In this document: positions 24,057 through 32,716 of the stretch, in pieces | Position numbering within the stretch: the first letter of the stretch is position 1 | Layout: every line of letters starts with the position of its first letter | From: Haloarcula halophila | GTDB taxonomy: Archaea > Halobacteriota > Halobacteria > Halobacteriales > Haloarculaceae | Assembly (NCBI RefSeq): GCF_029278565.1 | Contig: NZ_CP119559.1 | Span: 2,852,001-2,916,000 of the forward strand | Direction: 5' to 3' | Length of the DNA: 64,000 nucleotides | Notes under the pieces: generated by a model | Databases searched by the model: none | What the model was told of the DNA's origin: nothing | What the model saw: only the letters and a program-made list of their open reading frames with translations | Program-made: the position numbers and the translations under genes

Positions 24057-24673
24057 CGGTCCGTACCGGTCTCCGGCGCGTTCGCGGGGTCGTCAGCCTC
24101 CCGACCAGTCGAGCGGACTGGCGGCTGATGGGACGGACGGTCCGGCTGGTGCTGGGCGTGCCCGGGTACGCCGTGGTGGCGGCTCTCGCGGCGATCGCGT
24201 CCCTGTCGGCGTTCGTCGTCTCGTTGAACGTCCCGCTCGTCTTCGATCTGGTCCTCGGAGGCTCACTCCCGCTTGCTGACCGGCTGATCGTGCTGCTGGA
24301 GCTGTATCCGTTCGTCGGGACCTCCTTTCACCCGCTGCAAGGTGTGATCCTGGTCGTGGTCGCCCTGTTGACCGGTGTCGATATCGCGCTGGTGACCTAC
24401 CACTTCCGGGAGCACGGGCTGGCGCTCCAGCAGGGCGGTGCCGGCGCTGCCGGTGTCCTCCTGGGAACGCTCGGGGCTGGCTGTGCCGCCTGTGGCTCGG
24501 CGGTCCTGCTGGGACTGCTGTCGCTGTTCGGGATCTCGACGACGCTGCTCTTTCTCCCGCTCGACGGCTTGGAGTTCGCCGTCGCCGCGGTGGTCGTGGT
24601 GACCCTCTCGATCTACTGGCTCGCCGAGGGGATGCGTGGCGGCGAGATCCGTGGCTGTCCCGTCGATATTTAA
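24053..24673 (+). CDS. Membrane protein with intramembrane CxxC, likely redox partner of the DsbA-like lipoprotein
   Basis: A 206-residue protein with about five hydrophobic helices (roughly 32-60, 75-92, 98-116, 130-160, 170-190). Near the start of the fourth helix lies LGAGCAACGSAVLLG, with Cys144 and Cys147 two residues apart inside or at the edge of the membrane. A further Cys is near the C-terminus (GCPVDI). Such a CxxC in a membrane helix is the layout of quinone- or thiol-linked electron carriers such as DsbB, VKOR and CcdA, but overall sequence does not match one of them to my eye. Translationally coupled to the DsbA-like gene. Confidence 0.75.
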   Translation: MTVRTGLRRVRGVVSLPTSRADWRLMGRTVRLVLGVPGYAVVAALAAIASLSAFVVSLNVPLVFDLVLGGSLPLADRLIVLLELYPFVGTSFHPLQGVILVVVALLTGVDIALVTYHFREHGLALQQGGAGAAGVLLGTLGAGCAACGSAVLLGLLSLFGISTTLLFLPLDGLEFAVAAVVVVTLSIYWLAEGMRGGEIRGCPVDI

Positions 24674-24697
24674 TCGGGCCGGTGTGAACAGGACTGC

Positions 24698-25258
24698 ATG
24701 GAGCCCGACGCTCGTGTCCCGCTGCCGGACTCTTCGACGGTCGTCGAGGCGGCCCCGGCGCTGTTCGATTCGCTGGCGATCGACGACCTCCACGTCGCCC
24801 GGGCGATGGGGAACAACCCGCAGGTCTTCGCCGGTCTGCTGGAGTATCTGGACGTGCTCTACGCCGCACTCCCGCCACGAATCCGCGAACTCGCGATCCT
24901 GGCCGCCGCGCGGGCGCTGGGGGACCGATACGAGTGGCACCAGCACGTCTTCGAGGCCCGGGAAGCCGGGCTGTCGCTGGCGACGATCCGGACTCTCGGT
25001 CGAGGAGAGACCGACGGGCTGGCCGACGACGCCGCGGCGCTGGTGACGTACGTCCGGGCCTACTGTGACCGGGCGGTCACCGACGAGGCCCACGAACGGG
25101 CCAGGACCCACTTCGAGCCCGACGAACTGGTCGCGATCGCGTTGCTCGTCAGTCACTACGTCGGGACCGGACTGTTCATCGACGCGATGAGAGTGACCCC
25201 GGAGGCGGCCTTCGTCGGCTGGGAACCGACGGAGACGGACCTCGACTCGACCGACTGA
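24698..25258 (+). CDS. Carboxymuconolactone decarboxylase / AhpD-like protein
   Basis: A 186-residue all-helical protein of the CMD family: LPPRIRELAILAAARALGDRYEWHQH (about 57-82) contains the typical Arg-Glu pair and the E-W-x-x-H element; the catalytic CxxC of AhpD is not present. Family members without CxxC include decarboxylases and proteins of unknown role. It lies 25 nt after the CxxC membrane gene and may be part of the same transcript. No aromatic pathway is next to it. Confidence 0.82.
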   Translation: MEPDARVPLPDSSTVVEAAPALFDSLAIDDLHVARAMGNNPQVFAGLLEYLDVLYAALPPRIRELAILAAARALGDRYEWHQHVFEAREAGLSLATIRTLGRGETDGLADDAAALVTYVRAYCDRAVTDEAHERARTHFEPDELVAIALLVSHYVGTGLFIDAMRVTPEAAFVGWEPTETDLDSTD

Positions 25259-25303
25259 GAGAAAGATTATATCGCTGTGGACGCAACGGATCAATACCCG
25301 CGA

Positions 25304-25834
25304 ATGACCGACACTCCCTCCGTCAGCGCGACCGATACCGACGAGTACGAACACCTACGGCGGAAGAAGAAGGAGACCCAGGGAACCGTCGAGCTAGCGG
25401 AGATCGTCGACGTCTGGGTCGGTACGGACGAAGTCGTCGTCCGCTGTCGGTTCGACTGGGCGGCCGAGCCGACCCGGCTCAGTTACGATCTAAACAGCGA
25501 CCGCGGTATCGCCAGGCTCGAACGACTCTGCGAGACGAACGGACTGGCCTTCGAACAGGTCGACCACCTCGAAGGGTCACTCGTCGAACTCCAGTACAGC
25601 GGGCAGCGCTGGGTCCCGACCGCCGAAGCCGGCTACGAGCAGGGCCAGGGATCGATCGGCGAGACCTTCCGTGCCGAACTGGGGCTTCTGGCGCGGGAAC
25701 TGGCCGGCGCCCCGGCGATCGTGCGCCGAGGAATCCGGCGGGTTCGTGGTCTCTCGATGACACAGACGATCATCGCGGTCCTCCTCGTCAAGAAGCTCCT
25801 GATCGTCGCGCTGATCGCCTATCTGGTGTTGTAG
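25304..25834 (+). CDS. Hypothetical protein with C-terminal membrane anchor
   Basis: A 176-residue acidic protein. About 1-25 is low complexity; 27-110 predicts beta strands (VELAEIVDVWVGTDEVVVRC); 115-150 is helical and basic; about 154-176 is one hydrophobic helix ending AYLVL. A tail-anchored cytoplasmic domain is likely. TTATAT lies about 32-37 nt before the ATG at 25304, and this start is preferred to an upstream GTG. No family recognised. Confidence 0.65.
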   Translation: MTDTPSVSATDTDEYEHLRRKKKETQGTVELAEIVDVWVGTDEVVVRCRFDWAAEPTRLSYDLNSDRGIARLERLCETNGLAFEQVDHLEGSLVELQYSGQRWVPTAEAGYEQGQGSIGETFRAELGLLARELAGAPAIVRRGIRRVRGLSMTQTIIAVLLVKKLLIVALIAYLVL

Positions 25835-25915
25835 CTCGGACTGTCGGCTGTACGTCGTTCGACGGTCCAACCGCCCGTGGTGACGAACGCCCCGAACCAG
25901 TTACGGCCGACGGTA

Positions 25916-27559
25916 TCAGTCGTCGGTCATCGCCGTCGTGTTCCCGGCGGTCGACTCGACTAGTTCCCCGGCGCTCGTCTCGAACTGTGCGAGTTCCGAC
26001 TGGAGCCGGTCGGCGTCGTCGACGAACGACTCGACCGAGTCGACCATCTCCCCGACCGTGGCGTCCTGCCGCGCTGCGGTCTCTGCGACTTCGTCGGCGT
26101 CGGCGGCCGTCTCGGCCGCGATGTCGCCGATGTCGTCGATGATGCCGACGACCTGCTGAGCGGTGTCGGCCTGTCTGTTGGTCGCCCGGTCGACCTCCTG
26201 GATGCTCTCGTTGACGTCGACGGTCGCGTCGACGACCTCGTCGAGCGTCGTGATCGTCGCGGAGATCGTGTCGCTCCCGCGGTCGACGGCCGACTCCATG
26301 CTGTCCATAGCCTCGACGCTGTCGCCGACCTGCCCGCGGAGCGTCCCGATGAGTTCCTCGACGTCGCCGGTCGCGTCCTGGGTCTCGGCGGCGAGGTTCT
26401 TGATCTCGTCGGCGACGACGGCGAAGCCCTCGCCGGCCTCCCCCGCACGGGCGGCCTCGATGGAGGCGTTCAGCGCCAGCATGTTCGTCTCCTCGGCGAT
26501 GCTGTCGATGACCTCGACGATCTCGGCCATGTCCTCGGCGATCTCGTCGAGTTGCTCGACCTCCGCGGCGGCCGACATCGACTGGTGGCGGATGGCGTCG
26601 ACGGCGCTCTGGGCCTCCGAGGAGGACTCCTGTGCGTCTCGGCCCAGTTCCGCGGCCGTGTCGCTGCGCTCGGCGATCTCGGTCACCGAGGAGGCCATCT
26701 CCTCGACGGTCGCCGAGAGGTCGCTCATCTCGTCGGCCGCCTCGTCGAGTTGGCCGCGCTGCCGGCCGGCGCCGTCGGCGATATCCTGGACGGACTCGGA
26801 GACGGTCCGAACCTCGCCGCGGACGTCCCGCCCGGCGTCGGCGACCCCCGCGCTCTCGGACGCGATCCGGTTCGAGACGGTCTGTCCCTGGTGGACGGCC
26901 CGTTCGAGGGCCGCCAGCGTGTCGTTGATCGCCTCGCCGACCGCCGCCATCGCGTCGCTCATGCTGTCTGCGTCGACGCGGGCGGTCAGGTCACCGTCGG
27001 CCGCCGCCCGGAGCGTGTCGCCGTACTGCTGGGCCTTCAGTTCGAGGTGGCTGCTGAGTGCTTCTATCTCGGTACGCTCCTGTTCGGCTTCCTCGCGTGC
27101 CTCCTCGGCGGCCGCCTCTGCCTGCTGTGCCTCCTGGCGTGCCTCGTCGGCCGCCCGGATCGTCTCCCCCATCGACCCGGCGGTCCGTTCGAGCGTCTCG
27201 TAGGTCTCCCCGATCTCGTCGATCCGGTCGACGCCGAAGTCGATCTCGTAGTTGCCGTTGTCGATGGCGACGACCTGCTCGTTGATCTTGATGATCGCAC
27301 GGTACAGTTCGCAGTACCCCAGAAAGCCAGTCACGAGGACGATTCCGGCCGCGAAGGTGACGGCGGGCAGCGCCTGTGAGAACAGCGTCGCCGCGATCGC
27401 CGGGCCGACGACGACGGAGATCAGGGCCAGCACGAACAGCCGCGCCCCGAAGTTCGCCCTGAGCGGCTCGGGGAGATACGGCTCGACGGCCATCGGGACG
27501 GCACCGACGGCGACCAGAACCTGGCCGAGTCGCCGCTTGCCCACCGTCGCAGCGGTCAT
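25916..27559 (-). CDS. Halobacterial transducer (methyl-accepting chemotaxis protein) without extracellular sensor
   Basis: A 547-residue transducer. Two or three hydrophobic helices lie in the first 85 residues (about 11-24, 40-60, 66-84) with no room for an extracellular domain. A HAMP domain (about 86-140) leads into a long coiled coil with methylation-type Glu/Gln runs. The conserved hairpin tip is visible as [18 protein letters not shown] and [13 protein letters not shown]. It should couple to CheA/CheW and sense a membrane-borne or cytoplasmic signal or a partner protein. I chose the ATG at 27559, just before the first helix. Confidence 0.9.
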   Translation of the reverse strand: MTAATVGKRRLGQVLVAVGAVPMAVEPYLPEPLRANFGARLFVLALISVVVGPAIAATLFSQALPAVTFAAGIVLVTGFLGYCELYRAIIKINEQVVAIDNGNYEIDFGVDRIDEIGETYETLERTAGSMGETIRAADEARQEAQQAEAAAEEAREEAEQERTEIEALSSHLELKAQQYGDTLRAAADGDLTARVDADSMSDAMAAVGEAINDTLAALERAVHQGQTVSNRIASESAGVADAGRDVRGEVRTVSESVQDIADGAGRQRGQLDEAADEMSDLSATVEEMASSVTEIAERSDTAAELGRDAQESSSEAQSAVDAIRHQSMSAAAEVEQLDEIAEDMAEIVEVIDSIAEETNMLALNASIEAARAGEAGEGFAVVADEIKNLAAETQDATGDVEELIGTLRGQVGDSVEAMDSMESAVDRGSDTISATITTLDEVVDATVDVNESIQEVDRATNRQADTAQQVVGIIDDIGDIAAETAADADEVAETAARQDATVGEMVDSVESFVDDADRLQSELAQFETSAGELVESTAGNTTAMTDD

Positions 27560-27751
27560 CGGACTCCCTCCGACGCCGACCGCACGTAGCGATCGCTGGC
27601 TGTGGTCCAGTCTGTCATGGCCTCCGCTACACCGCTCACGAGCAAAAAGGTGGGACACCCGTTATCAGGACTGATACAGGCCGTGTCCGCCGGAACGGTC
27701 TCACTCGCGGGTCGTCGGTCCGGCCGACCGTGAGCCTGCACGGCGCTCGGT

Positions 27752-28939
27752 TCAGTTTGTCGTCGTGATCTCGACGACGTCCCGGTGGTCGAGTTCCGTG
27801 TCGGCCCCGACCTGCCGGCCCGAGCGGACGTCGTGGGCGTGCAGGAACCCCTCGCCGATGTCGGTATGCAGGAAGTACGCGAAGTCCTCGGCAGTCGACC
27901 CGTCCGGCAGGACGAAACAGTCCTGGAGGAAGGTTCCGTCCTCCTGTGGCTTGCGCGCACCGGGGAAGACGGCGATCGCGCCCAGTTCTTCGAACAGCGC
28001 CGTCTCCAGGACCTTCTGGACGCCGGTCCCGCCGAACTCGGTGACGAACTCCCGGATCTGCTCCAGACCGGCCGCTTTCTCCTCGGGGAGGTCGGCGGTC
28101 ACTTCGAAGTCGTCGTCGCCGGGTCGGTACGCCAGGACGCCCTGTTCGTCGCCGTTTTTCAGCGCCTTTTCGGCGTGGGCCGACACCGGAACGAACGTCA
28201 GGTGTTCGTAGTCAGGGTCCTCGGTGACCGTCGCCCAGTTGTCCTGGGCTGCCGGCGTGTCCATCTTGTTGGCCGCGACGACCATCGGTTTCGTCCGGAT
28301 GCGGATCTCGCGGGCGAGTCGCTCGCGGTCCTCCGCGTCCCAGCTGTCCGGATCAAGCGCAAGCTCCAGGGCGAGTACGATCTGTTTGATCTCCTCCTCG
28401 CTGACCGAGAAGGCGGACATCTGTTCGGCGAGGTCGGCCTCGATGTCGGCGTCCTCGCCGTGATACCCCGAGCGGTAGCGTTCGATCCCCTTCTCCAAGA
28501 TGTCGAGGTACCACATGTCCAGTTCGTTCTCAAGGAAGTCGATGTCCTCGCGGGGGTCGTGGTCGTCGGTTGGCTCCCCTTCGAGGTCGGTCTCGCCCGT
28601 GAAATCGACGACGTGGACGAGCACGTCGGCCTCGTTGAGATCGGTGAGGAACTGGTTCCCGAGCCCTTTTCCTTCGTGGGCACCTGGGACGAGACCGGCC
28701 ACGTCGACCAACTGGGTCGGGACGAAGCGGACCCCGTCCGAGCAGTAGCCGTGGTTGGGCGTACAGGAGTGGTCGAACTCCGGGGCCGCACAGTCGACTC
28801 TGACGTAGGCCTCGCCGACGGAGGGATCGATCGTCGTGAACGGGTACGCGCCCTCGGGCACGTCGTTCATCGTCGCCGCGTTGAACAACGTGGACTTGCC
28901 GACGGAGGGCTTGCCGACGAGTCCGATCTTGTAGCTCAT
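27752..28939 (-). CDS. ychF: YchF/DRG-type GTPase/ATPase
   Basis: A 395-residue P-loop protein. Walker A is GKPSVGKST (9-17), followed by switch elements (YPFTTIDPSVG), a DVAGLVPGAHEGKGLG motif (G3), and ANKMD (base-specificity G4). A C-terminal TGS domain holds FLHTDIGEGFLHAHDVRSG. The alpha-helical insertion (about 120-200) and NKMD place it in the archaeal branch often labelled redox-regulated ATPase YchF. Members associate with ribosomes and stress responses. Single gene, divergent from a lipoprotein. Confidence 0.9.
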   Translation of the reverse strand: MSYKIGLVGKPSVGKSTLFNAATMNDVPEGAYPFTTIDPSVGEAYVRVDCAAPEFDHSCTPNHGYCSDGVRFVPTQLVDVAGLVPGAHEGKGLGNQFLTDLNEADVLVHVVDFTGETDLEGEPTDDHDPREDIDFLENELDMWYLDILEKGIERYRSGYHGEDADIEADLAEQMSAFSVSEEEIKQIVLALELALDPDSWDAEDRERLAREIRIRTKPMVVAANKMDTPAAQDNWATVTEDPDYEHLTFVPVSAHAEKALKNGDEQGVLAYRPGDDDFEVTADLPEEKAAGLEQIREFVTEFGGTGVQKVLETALFEELGAIAVFPGARKPQEDGTFLQDCFVLPDGSTAEDFAYFLHTDIGEGFLHAHDVRSGRQVGADTELDHRDVVEITTTN

Positions 28940-29071
28940 TGGACCACTAGAGGCGAATCGACGGCTAAAACGTTGTCAAAGCGAGCGAGAGCGTGTGTGA
29001 GTGCCATGCACGCGGAATGACCCGCTCCCGCGGCCTGCATATTTATCCGCACGGCGGGACACTTCACTGAC

Positions 29072-29998
29072 ATGAGCCGCCCCTCCCTCCCTTGCTCTCG
29101 ACGCCGTGCGTTGCAGGCGGTCGGCAGCGCTGTTGTCACTGGTCTCACGGGGTGTCTGAGTCCCTCCGAGCGATCGGATCAGTGTCCGAACAGCGTCCAC
29201 CTGTCGTTCGACGAGGCGACACCCGTCGGCGTCTCGAACGAGTTCAGTACGCCCGTCGACGCGTTGGCGCACGCGACACAGACGACCGTCGTGGACGCGC
29301 TCGACAGCGAGTCGGGTGAAGCCACCACTCGCGGCTACTACTCCCCGAAGCCACACACGGACTACGTCGTCACGGGGTCGCAGCCGCGGTACTACCGCGT
29401 CGAGACCGCCGACCACGACGGGACGCCGGTACCCGGCTACGAGTACGCGGTCGATATCGACGTCGACGAACCGGCCGGGGACGACCACCGGCTGTCGTTT
29501 CCCGACCTCCCACCCCACGACCGCGAGTCGTTGCGCGACGCTATCGGGAACTCACATCTGATCCATGCCCCTCACTACGACTCGTTTGCCGTCACGTTCG
29601 CGTACGAACGCGCCGACGCCCGATCCCGCTCGGTGTTCGTCCCGGAACGGGAGACGTGGTACCTGGAGTGGCAAGACACCCTGCTCCGGCTGACGTTCAG
29701 CGAGCAGCGAACGGTCGAGATCACGACGACGACGGTCAGTACCGAACTCGTCGCCGAGTCCCCGGAGGCGTTCGTCGAGTACGTCGGGGGCGAGCGCGGT
29801 GTCGTCCTCGACGGGCTGACGGATCGACAACGGGAGATCGTCGACCAGGCCGTCGACGGGACCTACACCGACTGTGAGCCGGATTCAGCTGCGTTCGAGG
29901 ACCTGCGTGACCGTCTTTCGATCGGGAGCGACAGCCCGGCGGCGCTGGCTCGATACGACGGCCAGTGGTACTTCACCGGGCTCGGACCCCTTCGCTGA
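29072..29998 (+). CDS. Tat-exported lipoprotein, unknown function
   Basis: A 308-residue protein with the Tat signal SRRRALQAVGSAVVTGLTGC (lipobox Cys at about 28). The mature part is acidic, beta-rich, with aromatic motifs TRGYYSPKPHTDYVVTG and DGQWYFTGLGPLR at the end. One Cys pair could form (Cys38 region and YTDCEPD). No domain recognised. Stop is 9 nt from the stop of dys on the other strand. Confidence 0.75.
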   Translation: MSRPSLPCSRRRALQAVGSAVVTGLTGCLSPSERSDQCPNSVHLSFDEATPVGVSNEFSTPVDALAHATQTTVVDALDSESGEATTRGYYSPKPHTDYVVTGSQPRYYRVETADHDGTPVPGYEYAVDIDVDEPAGDDHRLSFPDLPPHDRESLRDAIGNSHLIHAPHYDSFAVTFAYERADARSRSVFVPERETWYLEWQDTLLRLTFSEQRTVEITTTTVSTELVAESPEAFVEYVGGERGVVLDGLTDRQREIVDQAVDGTYTDCEPDSAAFEDLRDRLSIGSDSPAALARYDGQWYFTGLGPLR

Positions 29999-30006
29999 CA
30001 GCGTCG

Positions 30007-31011
30007 CTACTCGCCGACTCGCTCCCGGGCCGCCGCGACCACCAGCGGGAGTGTGATGGTCGCGTCGGCGTACACCGAGACGTTCCGGGCGTCTTTCTCC
30101 AGTTTCCCCCACGACCGGGCCTCTTCTAAGGTCGCGCCCGAGAGGCCGCCCGTGTTCGAGGGGTCCATCGTCAACTGGACGGCGTAGTCGTAAGCGTCAG
30201 GCGAGACGAGCATCGTCTGGAGGACGTAGTTCTTGGGGACGCCGCCGCCGACGACCATCGCGCCTGCGCTGTCGGCCTCGTAGGCGATGTCGGTGATGTC
30301 GGTCATGTCCGCGAGCGCATCGAGCGTGAACTCGCTGGTCTGGGAGTACATCCAGGCCTGGAGGCCCAGTACCGAGTCCTGGACGGCCGGGCAGTAGACC
30401 GGCACGTCGTTCTCGTAGGCTGCCGCCAGGATGCCAGCGTCCTCGGCGACACCTTCACGTTCGTTCACCGCGGCGTTGGCCCGGCCCAGTTCCTCGGTCA
30501 TGCGCTGGATGGAGACGGCCCCTTCGGGTTCGAGTTCCGAGAACACTTCCTCGCGGAGGTGGCTCTCGAACAGCGCGAAGTGTTCCTGGGGGAGATAGAC
30601 GTTGTAGATCCGGTCGACGCCCTCGTCACGGAGCGTCTCGTCGTGTTCGCGCTCGGTCTTCTCGGGCGGGGTCACCTCGCCGTGGTGGTGTTTGCCGCCG
30701 ATGGCTTCGATGCTGTCGTGCGTGCAGTTCGCCCCGGTGGTGACCAATACGTCGATGTGGCCGTCCCGGATCAGTTCGCTGACGATCGCCCGCATCCCCG
30801 TCGGCACCATCGCCCCGGCCAGCCCGAAGAAGGTTGTCACGTCGTCGTCGAGCATCTCGCTGTAGACGTCGATGGCCTCGTGGAGGTCGTTCGCGCCGAT
30901 CCCGGCCTCGCCGTAGCTGTCCGCCAGTTCGCCGACGGTCATCCCCGCCCGCGCCTCGGCGTGTCCGATCGGGTCGTGGTGGAACGTCTCCCGGTCCTCG
31001 TTCTCGGTCAT
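30007..31011 (-). CDS. dys: Deoxyhypusine synthase
   Basis: A 334-residue NAD-dependent synthase that transfers an aminobutyl (or, in haloarchaea, probably an agmatine-derived) group to a Lys of aIF5A. Motifs are TTFFGLAGAMVPTGMR (NAD site), TTGANCTHDSIEAIGGKHHHGE, CPAVQDSVLGLQAWMYSQ, GGGVPKNYVLQ and the C-terminal GGLSGATLEEARSWGKL, which has the active-site Lys. The ATG at 31011 is used; a GTG 3 nt upstream is possible. Its substrate aIF5A is encoded at 38590-38970. Confidence 0.93.
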   Translation of the reverse strand: MTENEDRETFHHDPIGHAEARAGMTVGELADSYGEAGIGANDLHEAIDVYSEMLDDDVTTFFGLAGAMVPTGMRAIVSELIRDGHIDVLVTTGANCTHDSIEAIGGKHHHGEVTPPEKTEREHDETLRDEGVDRIYNVYLPQEHFALFESHLREEVFSELEPEGAVSIQRMTEELGRANAAVNEREGVAEDAGILAAAYENDVPVYCPAVQDSVLGLQAWMYSQTSEFTLDALADMTDITDIAYEADSAGAMVVGGGVPKNYVLQTMLVSPDAYDYAVQLTMDPSNTGGLSGATLEEARSWGKLEKDARNVSVYADATITLPLVVAAARERVGE

Positions 31012-31105
31012 CACCGGGGTCTCCGACTGCCGCCGGTTTCAACCGACCGGTTCCGTCACACCTCGCAGGGCAAACCACATACGAGTGGGAGCCTACTGAG
31101 ACGCA

Positions 31106-32686
31106 ATGGCAGCGGAGTCAGTCGGCGACCGCCTCGACGAGACGACCTGTGACCGCCTTCGGAACCGGGTCACGACGGTCGGGGATCGTGAGGCCCTGCC
31201 GGTCACCGCACCGTACACGAACGAGGTCGTCGGGACGGTCCCGCGGTGTCGACCGGCGGACGTCGACGCAGCCGTCGATCGAGCCCGTTCGGCACAGTCG
31301 GCGTGGGCAGCACGGTCGGTCGAAAACCGTGCTACCGTCCTCGAGCGGTTCGCCGACAGCGTCCTCGCGAACCGCGAGCGACTGCTCGACGTGGTCCAGG
31401 TCGAGACCGGCAAGACCCGCCTCGACGCGCTGGCGGAAGTCCTCGACGTCGTCCTCACCGCCGACTACTACGCCGAGAACGGACCCGAACAGCTCGCCGG
31501 CTCCCGTCGTGGCAGCCGTCTCCCCGGGCTCACTCGCGTCGAGACACACCACGACCCGGTGGGCGTAGCCGGGTTCGTCGAACCGTGGAACTACCCGCTC
31601 ACGCTCGCGATCTCGGATTTCCTCCCGGCGTTGCTCGCCGGCAACACGGTCGTCCTCAAACCCGCCGAGGAGACACCCTTCACGGCGCTGCTGGCTCACG
31701 AACTGCTCGTCGAGGCGGGCGTTCCCGAGGATGTGGTCCAGGTCGTCACCGGCGAAGGCGAACCCCTCGGCGAGCCACTCGTCGCCGGCGTCGACCAGAT
31801 CACCTTCACCGGCAGCACCGAGACCGGCCGTGCGATCGGTTCTCTCGCCGGGGAGCATCTCGTCGACGCCTCGTTGGAGTTAGGCGGCAAGAACCCGGCG
31901 ATCGTTCTCGCCGACGCGGATCTGGATGCGGCCGTCCGCGCGCTCGTCTGGGGGAGCTACGCCAACGCCGGCCAGTTGTGCCTCTCCTTCGAACGGATCT
32001 ACGTCGAACAGTCCGTCTACGCTGAGTTCCGAGATCGGTTCGTCGAAGCGACCGCCTCCCGTTCGCTCGGGGCTACCTTCGACTTCGGCCCGAATGTCGG
32101 CTCGCTGATCAGCGAGGCACAGCGATCGGTCGTCGAGACCCACGTCAAGGACGCCCGGGCTCGTGGTGGGACTGTCCTGACCGGGGGCAAGCGCCGCGAA
32201 GATGTCGGGCCACTGTTCTACGAGCCGACCGTCCTCGCCGACCTCCCGGCCGAGGCAACCGCCGCGACGGCGGAGACGTTCGGCCCGGTCGTCACGATCG
32301 AACCCGTCCCCGACGCGGCAGCGGGCGTCAGACGGGCAAACGCGACCGACTACGGCCTCCACGCCAGCGTCTGGACGGCCGACCGCGAACGCGGGCGATC
32401 ACTCGCCCGACAGATCCGGGCCGGGTCCGTGTCGATCAACGACGCCTTCGCCGGGATGTGGGCGTCGACGGACGCGCCGATGGGCGGTGTCGCCGACTCC
32501 GGGATCGGCCGCCGACACGGCCCGGAGGGGATCAGCAAGTTCACCGAGACACAGACCGTGACGAGCCAACGTGGCCCGCCGTTGGTCCCCATCGACGCCG
32601 TTCCGGCGGGGATCATTGCACGCGGTGCGATCCTCGGTATCGGCGCGGTTCGTCGACTCAAGCGTCGTTTGCCACCGTGGCTGTGA
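31106..32686 (+). CDS. Aldehyde dehydrogenase (succinate-semialdehyde dehydrogenase-like)
   Basis: A 526-residue NAD(P)-linked dehydrogenase. Motifs are GFVEPWNYPLTLAISDFLPA, LKPAEETPFTAL (cofactor binding), FTGSTETGRAIG (Rossmann turn), LELGGKNPAIV (general-base Glu) and NAGQLCLSFERIYVE (nucleophile Cys). The ATEF-region FGPVVTI is present. The tail after about 490 (VPAGIIARGAILGIGAVRR) is hydrophobic and basic, so it may touch the membrane, unusual for the family. Sequence type is closest to GabD/xylulose-semialdehyde group; substrate not fixed. Confidence 0.88.
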   Translation: MAAESVGDRLDETTCDRLRNRVTTVGDREALPVTAPYTNEVVGTVPRCRPADVDAAVDRARSAQSAWAARSVENRATVLERFADSVLANRERLLDVVQVETGKTRLDALAEVLDVVLTADYYAENGPEQLAGSRRGSRLPGLTRVETHHDPVGVAGFVEPWNYPLTLAISDFLPALLAGNTVVLKPAEETPFTALLAHELLVEAGVPEDVVQVVTGEGEPLGEPLVAGVDQITFTGSTETGRAIGSLAGEHLVDASLELGGKNPAIVLADADLDAAVRALVWGSYANAGQLCLSFERIYVEQSVYAEFRDRFVEATASRSLGATFDFGPNVGSLISEAQRSVVETHVKDARARGGTVLTGGKRREDVGPLFYEPTVLADLPAEATAATAETFGPVVTIEPVPDAAAGVRRANATDYGLHASVWTADRERGRSLARQIRAGSVSINDAFAGMWASTDAPMGGVADSGIGRRHGPEGISKFTETQTVTSQRGPPLVPIDAVPAGIIARGAILGIGAVRRLKRRLPPWL

Positions 32687-32716
32687 GGCCGGAGAACCCG
32701 ACCCGGTACCGGGTCG

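Noticed and set aside
27556-27618. A 20-codon upstream frame overlapping the transducer start (ATGA)
   Set aside because: The overlap could indicate a leader peptide, but the frame has no visible conservation or ribosome site and may be chance.
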